Positions 18,308 through 27,053 of a DNA stretch of 64,000 bases are shown one piece after another. The DNA is from Aequorivita soesokkakensis. Lineage in GTDB: Bacteria > Bacteroidota > Bacteroidia > Flavobacteriales > Flavobacteriaceae. Every line of letters starts with the position of its first letter. Within the stretch, counting starts at the first letter, position 1. The translations under genes were made by a program, and so were the position numbers. Below the pieces are notes generated by a model. That model had not been told where the DNA came from, did no database searches, and was given only the letters and a program-made list of their open reading frames with translations. Location: the NCBI RefSeq assembly GCF_001641085.1, contig NZ_LXIE01000005.1, positions 17,849 through 81,848 on the forward strand, read 5' to 3'.

Positions 18308-19375
18308 ATGAACCATGGAATTAAGTCCGGAGTAGCTTCGGGAAAAGAAATTCAAAGAATCCATCAATACGCAAAAGAGAAAGGTTTTGCAATGCCCGCC
18401 GTGAATGTTGTGGGCTCTGATAGCGTGAATGCCGTTATGGAAACTGCGGCAGCTTTAAACTCCCCCGTAATTATCCAATTTTCAAATGGAGGAGCACATT
18501 TTAATGCCGGGAAAGGACTTTCAAACGAAAACGAAAAAGCAGCAATAGCTGGGGGCGTTGCTGGTGCAAAACACGTACACGAACTTGCAAAAGTTTATGG
18601 CGCAACGGTTATTCTTCATACAGACCACTGCGCAAAAAAATTGCTTCCATGGATTGACGGTTTGCTAGATGCAGGCGAAAAATTCTATAAAGAAACCGGA
18701 AAACCGCTTTATAGTTCACATATGATAGACCTTTCCGAAGAACCTATTGAGGAAAATATTGAAATATGCAAACGCTATTTGGAACGCATGAGCAAAATTG
18801 GGATGACTCTTGAAATTGAGCTGGGCATCACTGGTGGCGAAGAAGATGGTGTGGATAATACAGATGTAGATTCCTCAAAATTATACACCCAGCCCGAAGA
18901 AGTAGCGTATGCTTATGAAGAACTTTCAAAAATTAGCGACCAATTTACCATTGCCGCTGCTTTTGGTAATGTTCACGGTGTTTACAAGCCTGGAAATGTA
19001 AAATTGACTCCCGTTATTTTGAAAAATTCACAGGAATATGTTCAGAAAAAATTCAACACCGGTCCAAATCCAATTGATTTTGTTTTTCACGGCGGAAGCG
19101 GTTCTACTTTGGAAGAAATCCGTGAAGCGATCGGTTACGGAGTTATAAAGATGAATATTGATACCGATATGCAATTTGCTTTCACCGAAGGTGTGCGAGA
19201 TTATATGATTAACAATTTGGAATATTTAAAGACACAAATTGGAAACCCTGAAGGAGAAGAATTACCAAACAAAAAATATTACGACCCAAGAAAATGGCTT
19301 CGCGATGGCGAAATCACTTTCAAAAAAAGACTTGAACAGGCTTTTAAAGATTTGAACAATGTAAACACATTGTAA
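18308..19375 (+). CDS. fbaA: Class II fructose-bisphosphate aldolase
   Basis: Zn-dependent cleavage of fructose-1,6-bisphosphate to DHAP and glyceraldehyde-3-phosphate in glycolysis and gluconeogenesis. It has 355 residues, like E. coli class IIA FbaA. Metal and substrate motifs: VILHTDHCAKKLLPWIDG near residue 105 (catalytic Asp, Zn His), IELGITGGEEDGVDN near 175 (Glu ligand), FGNVHGVYKPGNVKL (Zn His) and FHGGSGSTLEEI (phosphate-binding Gly/Ser). The ATG at 18308 is preferred over an in-frame TTG at 18302. accD follows 42 bases downstream. Confidence 0.95.
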   Translation: MNHGIKSGVASGKEIQRIHQYAKEKGFAMPAVNVVGSDSVNAVMETAAALNSPVIIQFSNGGAHFNAGKGLSNENEKAAIAGGVAGAKHVHELAKVYGATVILHTDHCAKKLLPWIDGLLDAGEKFYKETGKPLYSSHMIDLSEEPIEENIEICKRYLERMSKIGMTLEIELGITGGEEDGVDNTDVDSSKLYTQPEEVAYAYEELSKISDQFTIAAAFGNVHGVYKPGNVKLTPVILKNSQEYVQKKFNTGPNPIDFVFHGGSGSTLEEIREAIGYGVIKMNIDTDMQFAFTEGVRDYMINNLEYLKTQIGNPEGEELPNKKYYDPRKWLRDGEITFKKRLEQAFKDLNNVNTL

Positions 19376-19417
19376 CCTTTTCAATAAGAAATAATAATAT
19401 TTAATAAACAATAGTTT

Positions 19418-20284
19418 ATGCCTTGGTTTAAAAGAACAAAAAAAGGGATACAAACCCCAACCGAAGAGAAAAAAGACGTTCCAAAAGGACTTTGGTACAA
19501 ATCTCCCACAGGAAAAATTGTTGACAGCGAAGAGCTTGAAAAGAATTTTTACGTAAGTCCCGAAGATGGCTACCATGTTAGAATAGGAAGCAAAGAATAT
19601 TTTGAAATACTTTTTGATGACAATAAATTCAAAGAACTCGACAAAAACCTTACTTCTCAAGATACCTTAAAGTTTGAGGACAAAAAGAAATATACTGACA
19701 GACTGAAAGAAGCTCAGGACAAAACTGGGCTGAAAGATGCCGTTCGTTGTGCTGTTGGAAAGTCTATGGGTGCTGATTTGGTAATTGCCTGTATGGATTT
19801 CAGTTTTATTGGTGGTTCCATGGGAAGCGTTGTAGGTGAAAAGATTGCCCGTGCGGCAGACTATTCACTTAAAAAGAAAATTCCGTTATTGATAATATCA
19901 AAAAGTGGTGGTGCCAGAATGATGGAAGCTGCGCTATCATTGATGCAATTGGCAAAAACAAGTGTAAAGCTTGCGCAGTTGAGCGATGCTGGAATACCCT
20001 ATATTTCTTTGTGTACAGATCCAACCACAGGAGGAACAACCGCTTCTTTTGCTATGCTTGGCGATATAAACATTAGCGAGCCCGGCGCATTGATTGGTTT
20101 TGCTGGTCCGCGCGTAGTTCGCGATACTACAGGAAAAGAACTTCCGGAAGGTTTTCAAACTGCCGAATTCGTTTTGGAACACGGTTTCCTTGATTTTATA
20201 ACGCACCGTAGAGACCTAAAAAGAAAAATCAATCTTTATCTGGATTTGGTTTTGAACAGACCACTTCGTGAGAAAACAGCATAA
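19418..20284 (+). CDS. accD: Acetyl-CoA carboxylase carboxyltransferase subunit beta, without zinc ribbon
   Basis: The beta half of the carboxyltransferase that transfers CO2 from biotin to acetyl-CoA, making malonyl-CoA for fatty acid synthesis; it works with AccA, which is not in this window. The crotonase-like core is intact: [19 protein letters not shown] near residue 130, [55 protein letters not shown]. The N-terminal zinc ribbon of the family, normally two CxxC pairs, is degenerate: the positions read KSPTG and VSPED, so all four cysteines are replaced while the surrounding segment ([29 protein letters not shown]) stays recognisable. A strong terminator follows. Confidence 0.93.
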   Translation: MPWFKRTKKGIQTPTEEKKDVPKGLWYKSPTGKIVDSEELEKNFYVSPEDGYHVRIGSKEYFEILFDDNKFKELDKNLTSQDTLKFEDKKKYTDRLKEAQDKTGLKDAVRCAVGKSMGADLVIACMDFSFIGGSMGSVVGEKIARAADYSLKKKIPLLIISKSGGARMMEAALSLMQLAKTSVKLAQLSDAGIPYISLCTDPTTGGTTASFAMLGDINISEPGALIGFAGPRVVRDTTGKELPEGFQTAEFVLEHGFLDFITHRRDLKRKINLYLDLVLNRPLREKTA

Positions 20285-20315
20285 AAAAAGCTGCCCAAAA
20301 AAAGGGCAGCTTTTT
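20283..20315 (+). terminator. Bidirectional terminator between accD and the convergent lipoprotein gene
   Basis: AAAGCTGCCC and GGGCAGCTTT form a perfect 10-bp stem around an A-rich loop, with A and T runs on either side, so it can serve both converging genes. Confidence 0.85.
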
Positions 20316-20333
20316 CTTTTTTTATCAAATCAA

Positions 20334-21167
20334 TTAATTCATTGTAAAAGGATATTCTTCGCCATTATATATAAATATGGCTTGATTATCACATTCACCA
20401 TCACCAAAATCAATCGCTGCGGTTAAGCCATCCTGTGAAACTTCAAGCCTTCCAGCAACTACCCAACGGCATGAAGTTTTATAGACAAGCGTCTCAGTCA
20501 CTTCACCACTTCTTTCAAAACCATTTGTAAACTCAGTTTGCCAGTTTCCAGTTACGTGATAAACATTATCCAGCCAAGTTCCGGAGCCTACGCCTTCAAC
20601 CCATTCAGAGATACGGGTTCCGTTTCGGGTTCCTGTAACTGAATTATTTGGAAAACTTACGGTAATACTTTCATTGATGGTAGATTGTGGATTTCCATTT
20701 TGGTTTGCAATTTCATAAAGAATTGTTCCTCCGCCGCTAACCATATTCCCATTGAAAACAAAATCCTGGAATGTATAGTTTACCGTATAAGTGCCATTCA
20801 CTAATGGTCCATATTCCAAAAGAATGCTGCCGGAAACCACATTTCCGTTGTTCAATGTACAGGAAGCGCCAAAATCCAATAAAATGGTAAACACATTTCC
20901 TTGAAATCCAACAGTAATTTCAGTACAGGCCGGGAATAACGAAAATTGCGTAACACCTCTGCCACCAGTTTCATTTTCTACAAAGGCCTGCTCCATAATA
21001 TTAAAGGTTCCTTCAGCAATATTGTCCATTTTTGCTGCTCTTGTAGAGTTTTCAGAATTAAAATTAACTTCTTCAGACGAATTATTTTCTTCCTTATCAC
21101 AGCTTGTAAAAAGGAAGATTCCCATCGTAAAAAATGCAACAATTAATCTAAAAGGGATGATTTTCAT
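20334..21167 (-). CDS. Predicted surface lipoprotein of unknown function
   Basis: A 277-residue protein with a lipoprotein signal peptide ending FLFTSC at residue 23. The lipidated Cys is followed by DKEENNSSEE, an acidic stretch like the Bacteroidota lipoprotein export signal, so surface exposure is likely. The mature part is beta-rich with many Gly/Thr/Asn residues (LLEYGPLVNGTYTVNYTFQDF, VTGTRNGTRISEWVEG) and no catalytic motif that I recognise. Two Cys pairs (PACTEI/ASCTLN and SCRWV/GECDNQ) may form disulfides. It is transcribed alone, converging on accD. Confidence 0.7.
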   Translation of the reverse strand: MKIIPFRLIVAFFTMGIFLFTSCDKEENNSSEEVNFNSENSTRAAKMDNIAEGTFNIMEQAFVENETGGRGVTQFSLFPACTEITVGFQGNVFTILLDFGASCTLNNGNVVSGSILLEYGPLVNGTYTVNYTFQDFVFNGNMVSGGGTILYEIANQNGNPQSTINESITVSFPNNSVTGTRNGTRISEWVEGVGSGTWLDNVYHVTGNWQTEFTNGFERSGEVTETLVYKTSCRWVVAGRLEVSQDGLTAAIDFGDGECDNQAIFIYNGEEYPFTMN

Positions 21168-21276
21168 AAAATTTGATGTTTAGGGGTTTAGACATTTATA
21201 ACGTCAAAAATGATAAATTCAATATATTTTAAAGTAAATTTTTATTTGAAACACAACTATTTCGAATCCGATTTTG

Positions 21277-21284
21277 TATTTTTG
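21277..21284 (+). promoter_or_regulatory. Putative -7 element of rpsO
   Basis: TATTTTTG, 57 bases before the rpsO ATG, leaving a leader of about 50 bases. Matches TAnnTTTG. Confidence 0.45.
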
Positions 21285-21341
21285 CGCCCTTGATTATCAA
21301 AACGGTAGTCAGTACATAATAATCATTTTAATAATATTTGC

Positions 21342-21611
21342 ATGTATTTATCACAAGAAGAGAAAGAAAAAATCTTCGCAAAACACGGAAAGTCTAAGAC
21401 TGACACTGGTTCAGCCGAAGGACAGATTGCGTTATTCACATACCGCATTGAGCATTTAACAAAACACCTTAAAGCAAACCACAAGGACTACAACACTGAG
21501 CGTTCTTTGGTAATGTTGGTAGGTAAAAGACGGTCATTGTTGGATTATCTTATGAAAAAAGATATTCTTCGTTACCGTGCTATCGTTAAAGAATTAGGAT
21601 TACGTAAGTAA
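21342..21611 (+). CDS. rpsO: 30S ribosomal protein S15
   Basis: Primary 16S rRNA-binding protein of the small-subunit platform; 89 residues, the family length. Signatures: FAKHGKSKTDTGSAEGQIALFTYRI (h22 three-way-junction binding), HLTKHLKANHKDYNTERSLVMLVGKRRSLLDYL, and a C-terminal YRAIVKELGLRK. It lies ahead of pnp, as in many bacteria, but its own terminator separates the two here. In other bacteria S15 can repress its own mRNA; no specific binding site was identified in the leader. Confidence 0.97.
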   Translation: MYLSQEEKEKIFAKHGKSKTDTGSAEGQIALFTYRIEHLTKHLKANHKDYNTERSLVMLVGKRRSLLDYLMKKDILRYRAIVKELGLRK

Positions 21612-21617
21612 TATTTT

Positions 21618-21641
21618 AAAGGGCTCTTACGAGCCCTTTTT
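21618..21641 (+). terminator. Rho-independent terminator after rpsO
   Basis: GGGCTC-TTAC-GAGCCC with a flanking A run and T run. It separates rpsO from pnp, so pnp probably has its own promoter or relies on read-through. Confidence 0.85.
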
Positions 21642-21675
21642 AAATTTCTGCGCAGGCAGGAATCTTTTAATTTTT

Positions 21676-21819
21676 TTCTGAAATATTTTTTTTCAGAACA
21701 CACAGAAAAGCTACCCAAAGGTTTTTCATTGGTCAACCACAACAACACAACAACACTCGACTGATATACAGTCGTTGACCATTTTTAACCGTCCGTTTTA
21801 CGGACAAAATGAAAAACAA
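21676..21819 (+). promoter_or_regulatory. Structured pnp leader: three inverted repeats and a four-codon ORF
   Basis: The leader holds TTCTGAA/TTCAGAA arms (676-698 region), then GGTCAAC (21731-21737) pairing with GTTGACC (21774-21780) around an inner CGACTG-ATATA-CAGTCG hairpin (21758-21774), then GTCCGT-TTT-ACGGAC (21791-21805). A mini-ORF ATG-AAA-AAC-AAA-TGA begins at 21809 and overlaps the pnp ATG (ATGA). In other bacteria pnp mRNA is autoregulated through leader hairpins; a role here is inference. Confidence 0.5.
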
Positions 21820-24063
21820 ATGATACCTAAAGTATTTAGAGAGGTCATAGACCTTGGTGATGGACGTGAAATTTCCATCGAAACCGGAAAATTGGCAAAA
21901 CAGGCCCACGGTTCTGTTGTTGTACAATCCGGAAAATGTATGTTGCTATGTACCGTAGTTTCAAACTACAAACAGAGCGATGTTGATTTTCTACCCTTAA
22001 CAGTAGATTATCGCGAAAAATTTGCCGCTTCGGGTCGTTATCCAGGTGGTTTCTTCAAAAGAGAAGCTAGACCGAGCGACGGTGAAGTATTAACAATGCG
22101 TCTTGTGGATCGTGTATTGCGCCCACTTTTCCCAAAAGATTATCACGCTGAAACACAAGTGATGATTCAATTGATGAGCCACGATGATGATGTTATGCCA
22201 GATGCAATGGCAGGTTTGGCAGCTTCTGCGGCTATCCAGCTTTCAGATTTTCCTTTTGAATGTGCTATTTCTGAAGCACGTGTGGGAAGAATCAACGGTC
22301 AATTCGTAATAAACCCTTCAAGAGCGCAATTGGAAGAATCAGACATTGATATGGTGATTGGTGCTTCTGCAGATTCTGTGATGATGGTTGAAGGCGAAAT
22401 GAAGGAAATTAGCGAAGAAGAAATGGTTGAAGCCATTAAATTCGCTCACGAACACATTAAAAAACAGTGCGAAGCGCAACTTAGATTGGCTGAAGCATTT
22501 GGCAAAAAAGAAGTTCGTGAATACGAAGCAGAACGCGAAGATGAAGATTTGAAGAAAAAGATTCACACAATGGCTTATGATAAAGTGTATGCCGTTGCAA
22601 AATCCGCTTCTGCAAAACATGAACGCAGTGCTTCTTTTGATGAAATTAAAGAAGAAATCAAAGCCACATTTTCTGAAGAAGAATTGGCAGATTTTGGAGA
22701 TTTAGTTTCAAAATATTATTACAAAGCAGAAAAAGCTGCCGTTCGTGACCTTACCTTAAATGAAGGTTTACGTTTGGATGGAAGAAAGACTGACGAGATT
22801 CGCCCAATCTGGTGCGAGGTTGATTATTTACCTTCCACACACGGTTCTGCAATTTTCACACGTGGGGAAACACAAGCTTTGGCAACCGTAACTTTGGGAA
22901 CTTCCCGCGAAGCAAACCAAATTGACATGCCATCTTTTGAAGGCGAAGAGACTTTCTACCTTCACTACAACTTCCCTCCTTTCTCAACTGGTGAAGCGCG
23001 CCCAATTCGCGGTACTTCCCGTAGAGAAGTTGGTCACGGAAACTTGGCGCAAAGAGCTTTGAAAGGAATGATTCCTGCAGATTGCCCTTACACAGTTCGT
23101 GTAGTTTCAGAAGTATTGGAATCTAACGGTTCCTCTTCTATGGCAACGGTTTGTTCTGGAACAATGGCGTTGATGGATGCTGGGGTTCAATTGAAGAAAC
23201 CAGTTTCTGGGATTGCAATGGGATTGATTTCTGATGGCGAAACTGGAAAATATGCAGTACTTTCCGATATTTTAGGTGATGAAGATCACTTGGGCGATAT
23301 GGACTTTAAAGTAACCGGAACGGCTGACGGAATCACTGCTTGCCAGATGGATATTAAAGTGAAAGGTCTTTCCTATGAAATTTTGGTAAATGCGCTGAAA
23401 CAAGCTGCTGCCGGAAGACTCCATATTCTTGAAAAATTGACGGATACCATCGCAAAACCAAATGCAGATGTGAAACCTCACGCTCCAAAAATGATCACCG
23501 TTACTATTCCGAACGAATACATCGGTGCATTGATTGGACCAGGAGGAAAAGTAATCCAAGAGCTTCAAAAAGCTACCAAAACCACGATTGTTATCAACGA
23601 AGATCCTGTTACCGAAGAAGGTATCGTGGAAATTCTTGGAACAAACCAAGAAGGAATTGATGCGGTATTGGCGAAAATTGATTCGCTTACCTTCAAACCA
23701 GAAGTGGGTGGCACATATAAGGTTAAGGTTATAAAAATGCTTGATTTTGGTGCGGTAGTTGAATATTTGGACGCTCCCGGAAACGAAACCTTGCTTCACG
23801 TTAGCGAACTTGCTTGGGAACGTACGGAAAATGTAACCGATGTTGTAAATATGGGTGATGTGTTTGATGTGAAATTTATCGGTTTCGATCCTAGAACGAA
23901 AAAGGATAAAGTTTCAAGAAAAGCATTGTTGCCAAAACCGGAAGGTTACAAAGAGCGCCCACCCCGCGATGATAACCGTAGTGGTGGACGTGATAATCGT
24001 GGACGCGACAATCGTGGTCGTGACGATCGCAACAGTCGCGATAGAGATAGAAAGAGAGATTAA
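21820..24063 (+). CDS. pnp: Polyribonucleotide nucleotidyltransferase (PNPase)
   Basis: A 3'-5' phosphorolytic exoribonuclease that degrades mRNA and can also add tails; it acts as a trimer. From the ATG at 21820 it has 747 residues: first RNase PH-like domain (residues 1-210, with [28 protein letters not shown]), a helical linker, second RNase PH domain (~310-545, with [17 protein letters not shown] and the active-site [16 protein letters not shown]), KH domain ([16 protein letters not shown] near 570) and S1 domain ([21 protein letters not shown] near 640). The C-terminal ~40 residues are an Arg/Asp/Gly/Asn-rich disordered tail. An in-frame TTG at 21775 lies inside the leader hairpin and is not preferred. 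Confidence 0.96.
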   Translation: MIPKVFREVIDLGDGREISIETGKLAKQAHGSVVVQSGKCMLLCTVVSNYKQSDVDFLPLTVDYREKFAASGRYPGGFFKREARPSDGEVLTMRLVDRVLRPLFPKDYHAETQVMIQLMSHDDDVMPDAMAGLAASAAIQLSDFPFECAISEARVGRINGQFVINPSRAQLEESDIDMVIGASADSVMMVEGEMKEISEEEMVEAIKFAHEHIKKQCEAQLRLAEAFGKKEVREYEAEREDEDLKKKIHTMAYDKVYAVAKSASAKHERSASFDEIKEEIKATFSEEELADFGDLVSKYYYKAEKAAVRDLTLNEGLRLDGRKTDEIRPIWCEVDYLPSTHGSAIFTRGETQALATVTLGTSREANQIDMPSFEGEETFYLHYNFPPFSTGEARPIRGTSRREVGHGNLAQRALKGMIPADCPYTVRVVSEVLESNGSSSMATVCSGTMALMDAGVQLKKPVSGIAMGLISDGETGKYAVLSDILGDEDHLGDMDFKVTGTADGITACQMDIKVKGLSYEILVNALKQAAAGRLHILEKLTDTIAKPNADVKPHAPKMITVTIPNEYIGALIGPGGKVIQELQKATKTTIVINEDPVTEEGIVEILGTNQEGIDAVLAKIDSLTFKPEVGGTYKVKVIKMLDFGAVVEYLDAPGNETLLHVSELAWERTENVTDVVNMGDVFDVKFIGFDPRTKKDKVSRKALLPKPEGYKERPPRDDNRSGGRDNRGRDNRGRDDRNSRDRDRKRD

Positions 24064-24079
24064 TTCTTTTTAAATAAAT

Positions 24080-24111
24080 AAAAAAGCCTTCAGAAATGAG
24101 GGCTTTTTTTA
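24080..24111 (+). terminator. Terminator after pnp, probably bidirectional
   Basis: AAAAAAGCCTTCA and TGAGGGCTTTTTT pair across 13 positions (one wobble) around a GAAA loop. Its right edge touches the 3' end of the convergent gene at 24109. Confidence 0.88.
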
Positions 24112-24678
24112 TTTATACGGACTTCTGCTTTTGCGAGTGAATTGAAGATGAAGTCCTGTACTGAAAATCACTCTGTCTGGATTTAGATTTACGTGAAACT
24201 TCAGACCAATTGAAAAGCCTCGTTTCAACATACCTCTAACCACAATAGTTAGCGGCACTCCTATAGTGGAATAAAAAACATCCGTATTTTTATAAGATCC
24301 ATTTGCGCCATTATATATTTCTTCATAGGTACGAATATCCACATAACCCAAACCTCCAAAAACATCCGTATACAGCCGTTTGTATATTCTAAATTCCCTA
24401 CCATAATAAAGATTTAGTTCATAGTAGGCGTCATCAGAACCCGGGAAAAAGGCAAAGTATTCTGCACCTCCCTCAGCTCCCACGGCAAAAATATTATTCT
24501 GGTATGAAAAGCGTAAGTCCCCACTAAATGATGGTCCCAACGAATTTCCGTCAGTGTATACTGCTGAAGGAGAAAAGCTAAATGAATGATATGCTAGCTT
24601 CGTGCCTGACTCATTTTCTTGAGAGTATCCTTTAAAAAAACTAAAAAGTATAAATAAATAAAGTAGCCTTTTCAACAT
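24109..24678 (-). CDS. Hypothetical exported outer membrane beta-barrel protein
   Basis: From the ATG at 24678 (MLKRLLYLFILFSFFKGYSQ) this is a 189-residue protein with a signal peptide. An ATG at 24726 would add an implausible extra hydrophobic stretch. The mature part alternates amphipathic strands: YHSFSFSPSAVYT, DLRFSYQNNIFAVGAEGGAEYFAF, YELNLYYGREFRIY, VFGGLGYVDIR, FYSTIGVPLTIVVR, FSIGLKFHVNLN and a last strand VIFSTGLHLQFTRK. This fits an 8-strand OmpW/porin-like barrel. No specific family is recognised. It is monocistronic and converges on pnp. Confidence 0.65.
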   Translation of the reverse strand: MLKRLLYLFILFSFFKGYSQENESGTKLAYHSFSFSPSAVYTDGNSLGPSFSGDLRFSYQNNIFAVGAEGGAEYFAFFPGSDDAYYELNLYYGREFRIYKRLYTDVFGGLGYVDIRTYEEIYNGANGSYKNTDVFYSTIGVPLTIVVRGMLKRGFSIGLKFHVNLNPDRVIFSTGLHLQFTRKSRSPYK

Positions 24679-24727
24679 TAAATATAAATTATAGATATAA
24701 CCAAAGATGAAAAAAAACCACAACAAC

Positions 24728-24757
24728 GCAACCTTTTAAAAATTTTCAGACTATAAG
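24728..24757 (+). promoter_or_regulatory. Candidate ECF-type promoter of the 24.8-30.5 kb operon
   Basis: GCAACCTTTT (24728-24737), a 14-base gap, then TATAAG (24752-24757), 40 bases before the first ATG. The AAC core of the upstream element is the hallmark of ECF sigma -35 sites. The same layout with the same gap is found ahead of rpoD. No TAnnTTTG element occurs here. Assignment to the ECF factor of this operon is inference. Confidence 0.45.
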
Positions 24758-24797
24758 GAAAAGAACAATCAATAATCCTTTTTAAATCTTAAAAACA

Positions 24798-25403
24798 ATG
24801 ATATCTATTCCAAAACCAATTATTAAATCAATCCTCTTTGGCTTATTAATAATAAGCTATAGTTGCAGTAAAGACCCTGAAAATATTGTAGAAATTGAGG
24901 AAGCTGACACAAATGATTGTTTTAAAATAGGCGATGAGTTTCAGGGTGGAATCGTTTTTTATATAGACGCAACCAATGAGCACGGTTTGATAGCGGCTAC
25001 GGAAGATCAAAGTAGTGGTGCAATATGGGGATGTCCGGAAACAACTGACCCTATAGCAAACCAACGAGATATAGGCTTTGGAAATGCCAACACAAATGCA
25101 ATTGTAAATAATTGCGCTGAAGTAAATACCTCCGCTAAGATTTGTTCGGAATTAATTTTGAATGGGTATGATGATTGGTTTTTACCCACCGTGCATGAGC
25201 TAGAATTATTATATCACAATAGAAATTTGGTCGGAGGTTTTTCAAGTACAAATTATTCGAGTTCCTCCGAAGGGAAAAATAATGATGGCATTTATAAAGA
25301 TGTTATTTCAATTGATTTTGGTTTAAATCCTGTTCATGCAGATAGGCAACAACCTATAGATAAAACAACCCCCCTAGCTGTTCGCGCAATCCGTAAATTT
25401 TAA
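24798..25403 (+). CDS. DUF1566-type (Lcl C-terminal-like) surface lipoprotein, copy 1
   Basis: A 201-residue lipoprotein: the signal peptide ends IISYSC, and the Cys is followed by SKDPENIVEIEE, an acidic export-signal-like stretch that suggests surface display. The single domain has the DUF1566 pattern: CFKIGDEFQGGIVFYIDATN near residue 40, EHGLIAA, W-G-C, FGNANTNAIVNNC, NGYDDWFLPTVHELELLYHNRN near 130, SSSEGKNN and the terminal VRAIRKF. DUF1566 domains probably have a C-type-lectin/FGE-like fold and often occur in secreted proteins; no catalytic role is established. It is first in a seven-gene same-strand operon with gaps of 1-20 bases, sharing obvious homology with the genes at 25414 and 28653. 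Confidence 0.8.
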   Translation: MISIPKPIIKSILFGLLIISYSCSKDPENIVEIEEADTNDCFKIGDEFQGGIVFYIDATNEHGLIAATEDQSSGAIWGCPETTDPIANQRDIGFGNANTNAIVNNCAEVNTSAKICSELILNGYDDWFLPTVHELELLYHNRNLVGGFSSTNYSSSSEGKNNDGIYKDVISIDFGLNPVHADRQQPIDKTTPLAVRAIRKF

Positions 25404-25413
25404 TAAACACATT

Positions 25414-25989
25414 ATGAAGAATAATTTTATAAAAACTTCAATTTTACTTTTAAGTTTAACTTTTTTCACCAATTCGTCATTTGCCCAGAACGATTGCTTT
25501 AAGATTGGTGACGAATATCAAGGGGGCATTATATTCTACATTGACCAAACCGGAGAACACGGCTTGATTGCCGCACCTTCTGACGAACCCGGATTTGCAA
25601 TTTATGGCTGTTTAGGAAATACCAGCCCCATAGCAGATAATTCAGAAATAGGTTCAGGCGATAGTAATACCCAAGGAATCGTTAATTATTGCGAAGAAGA
25701 AGGAATTGCCGCTAGACTATGTTCCGATTTATCACTAAATGGCTATTCTGATTGGTTTCTCCCCTCAATTAATGAATTGGAAATGTTATATCTAAACAGA
25801 AATGCTGTCGGCGGGTTTGACAATACAGAAACTTCTGCATATATAAGTTCTACAGAAGCAAGGCCAGCACCCGCTTATTACAGAAGTTGGGCGTATGATT
25901 TTGGAAGCCCCCAATTAATTCCGTATACAAGAAAAGTTGTTTCACAAAAGGACAATACTTTTAAAGTAAGAGCTATTAGAAAATTTTAA
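25414..25989 (+). CDS. DUF1566-type secreted protein, copy 2
   Basis: 191 residues. Unlike copies 1 and 3 it has an ordinary Sec signal peptide (FFTNSSFAQ, no lipobox), so it is probably soluble or periplasmic, or exported further. The domain repeats the family pattern: CFKIGDEYQGGIIFYIDQTGEHGLIAA starts right after the cleavage site, then SGDSNTQGIVNYC, CSDLSLNGYSDWFLPSINELEMLY near residue 110, SSTEARPAPAYYRSWAYDFG and the end VRAIRKF. It lies 10 bases after copy 1, with a 9-base gap to the next gene. It is probably a tandem duplicate that exchanged its export signal. Confidence 0.78.
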   Translation: MKNNFIKTSILLLSLTFFTNSSFAQNDCFKIGDEYQGGIIFYIDQTGEHGLIAAPSDEPGFAIYGCLGNTSPIADNSEIGSGDSNTQGIVNYCEEEGIAARLCSDLSLNGYSDWFLPSINELEMLYLNRNAVGGFDNTETSAYISSTEARPAPAYYRSWAYDFGSPQLIPYTRKVVSQKDNTFKVRAIRKF

Positions 25990-25998
25990 AAATCTATT

Positions 25999-27033
25999 AT
26001 GAAAAATCTTCGGTATATTTCAATTATTCTTCTACTTGCAATTTTCAATTCCTGTGAAGACGAACCTTTGGGAAAAGCAGATCCATCAAAGGTAATTCAA
26101 GTAAATTCTGAGCTTTATAATCTCATTGAAAAAGCGGCAGGAAACGATTTTGAAAACGAATTGACCTGTATTGATTTCAATTATGCTTTTACACTTGTTA
26201 TTTATGACGAGAATATGGATATTTTCGGCTATCAAGTTATAAATAGCGATAGTGAATTCAGTGAATTTTTGGGAACCTTGGAAGAAGGAAAATCCATCAG
26301 TCTCAGTTATCCAATAACCAGTATTTTAGATAATGGCCAGCCTTACGTGATTAACAATAATGATGAGCTAAAAGAAGCAATTGATAAATGTTTGGAGGAA
26401 GATACAATCACAACCTGCAACAACATACTTACACAGCCCACCTGCATTTGGAAAATAAGGCATATTAACGGGCCAAATACGGAATATGGTAGCTCCTATT
26501 TTGAAGTGAGCTATTATGGCAATGCAGGACTTTACTTTCAAGAGGAGGCCTTTGGCGGAACTTGGGTTACTTATTTCATAGAAGATGAATTGCATCTAAA
26601 TATTTTCTTAACAGGAAATCAAGAAATAAGCGATGACTGGAATTTTGATTGGAAAGTGGTAAGTTTTAACGAAGCGCAAATGGAAATAACCAACGGAACC
26701 GATACCTATCAATTAGTAAAGGATTGTTACGAACCTTGCCGAAAATTTCTATATGAGGAATGTGAAATAGAACCGGGTTCCCAAAGAGCAATTTTTGATT
26801 TGGAAAGTTATTTTGATTGTTTCTTCCCCTTCACTGGCATTCCAGATCCTTCAATGGTAACCTGGAGCTATTATGAAACATTTGAAGATATGCTTGCTGG
26901 CACAAACCCTATTGTCAATTTAATGTATGAAAACAGCATAAACCCACAAATAATTTATATTAGATTTGATGATATTAATACGGGGAATCCGCTGGTTTAT
27001 GTGCCAATAATTTTAAAAGCAATATCTTGTTAA
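25999..27033 (+). CDS. Predicted surface lipoprotein of unknown function in the ECF operon
   Basis: 344 residues. The lipoprotein signal ends AIFNSC at residue 20, then EDEPLGKADP, strongly acidic as in surface lipoprotein export signals. I recognise no domain. The N-terminal half contains ELTCIDFNYAFTLVIYDENMD and repeated acidic, aromatic-rich strands. A lipocalin-like middle (TCIWKIRHINGPNT, YGNAGLYFQEEAFGGTWVTYFIEDELHLNIFL, DDWNFDWKVVSFNEAQMEI) resembles the small beta-barrel shape of many flavobacterial lipoproteins. It has about ten cysteines, several paired (CNNILTQPTC, CYEPC, YEECEIE), suggesting disulfides. It sits between DUF1566 copy 2 and the propeller gene. Confidence 0.65.
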   Translation: MKNLRYISIILLLAIFNSCEDEPLGKADPSKVIQVNSELYNLIEKAAGNDFENELTCIDFNYAFTLVIYDENMDIFGYQVINSDSEFSEFLGTLEEGKSISLSYPITSILDNGQPYVINNNDELKEAIDKCLEEDTITTCNNILTQPTCIWKIRHINGPNTEYGSSYFEVSYYGNAGLYFQEEAFGGTWVTYFIEDELHLNIFLTGNQEISDDWNFDWKVVSFNEAQMEITNGTDTYQLVKDCYEPCRKFLYEECEIEPGSQRAIFDLESYFDCFFPFTGIPDPSMVTWSYYETFEDMLAGTNPIVNLMYENSINPQIIYIRFDDINTGNPLVYVPIILKAISC

Positions 27034-27053
27034 TACTACTTAAATGTATCAAT

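Noticed and set aside
19372..19381. GTAACCTTTT at the fbaA stop codon, identical to the ECF-like upstream element
   Set aside because: The TAA is the fbaA stop codon and no TATAA follows at the 14-base distance; it shows the 10-mer alone can occur by chance.
21775..21819. TTG start 15 codons upstream for pnp
   Set aside because: It lies within the leader hairpin arms, and the extra residues do not belong to the PNPase N-terminus ([15 protein letters not shown]).
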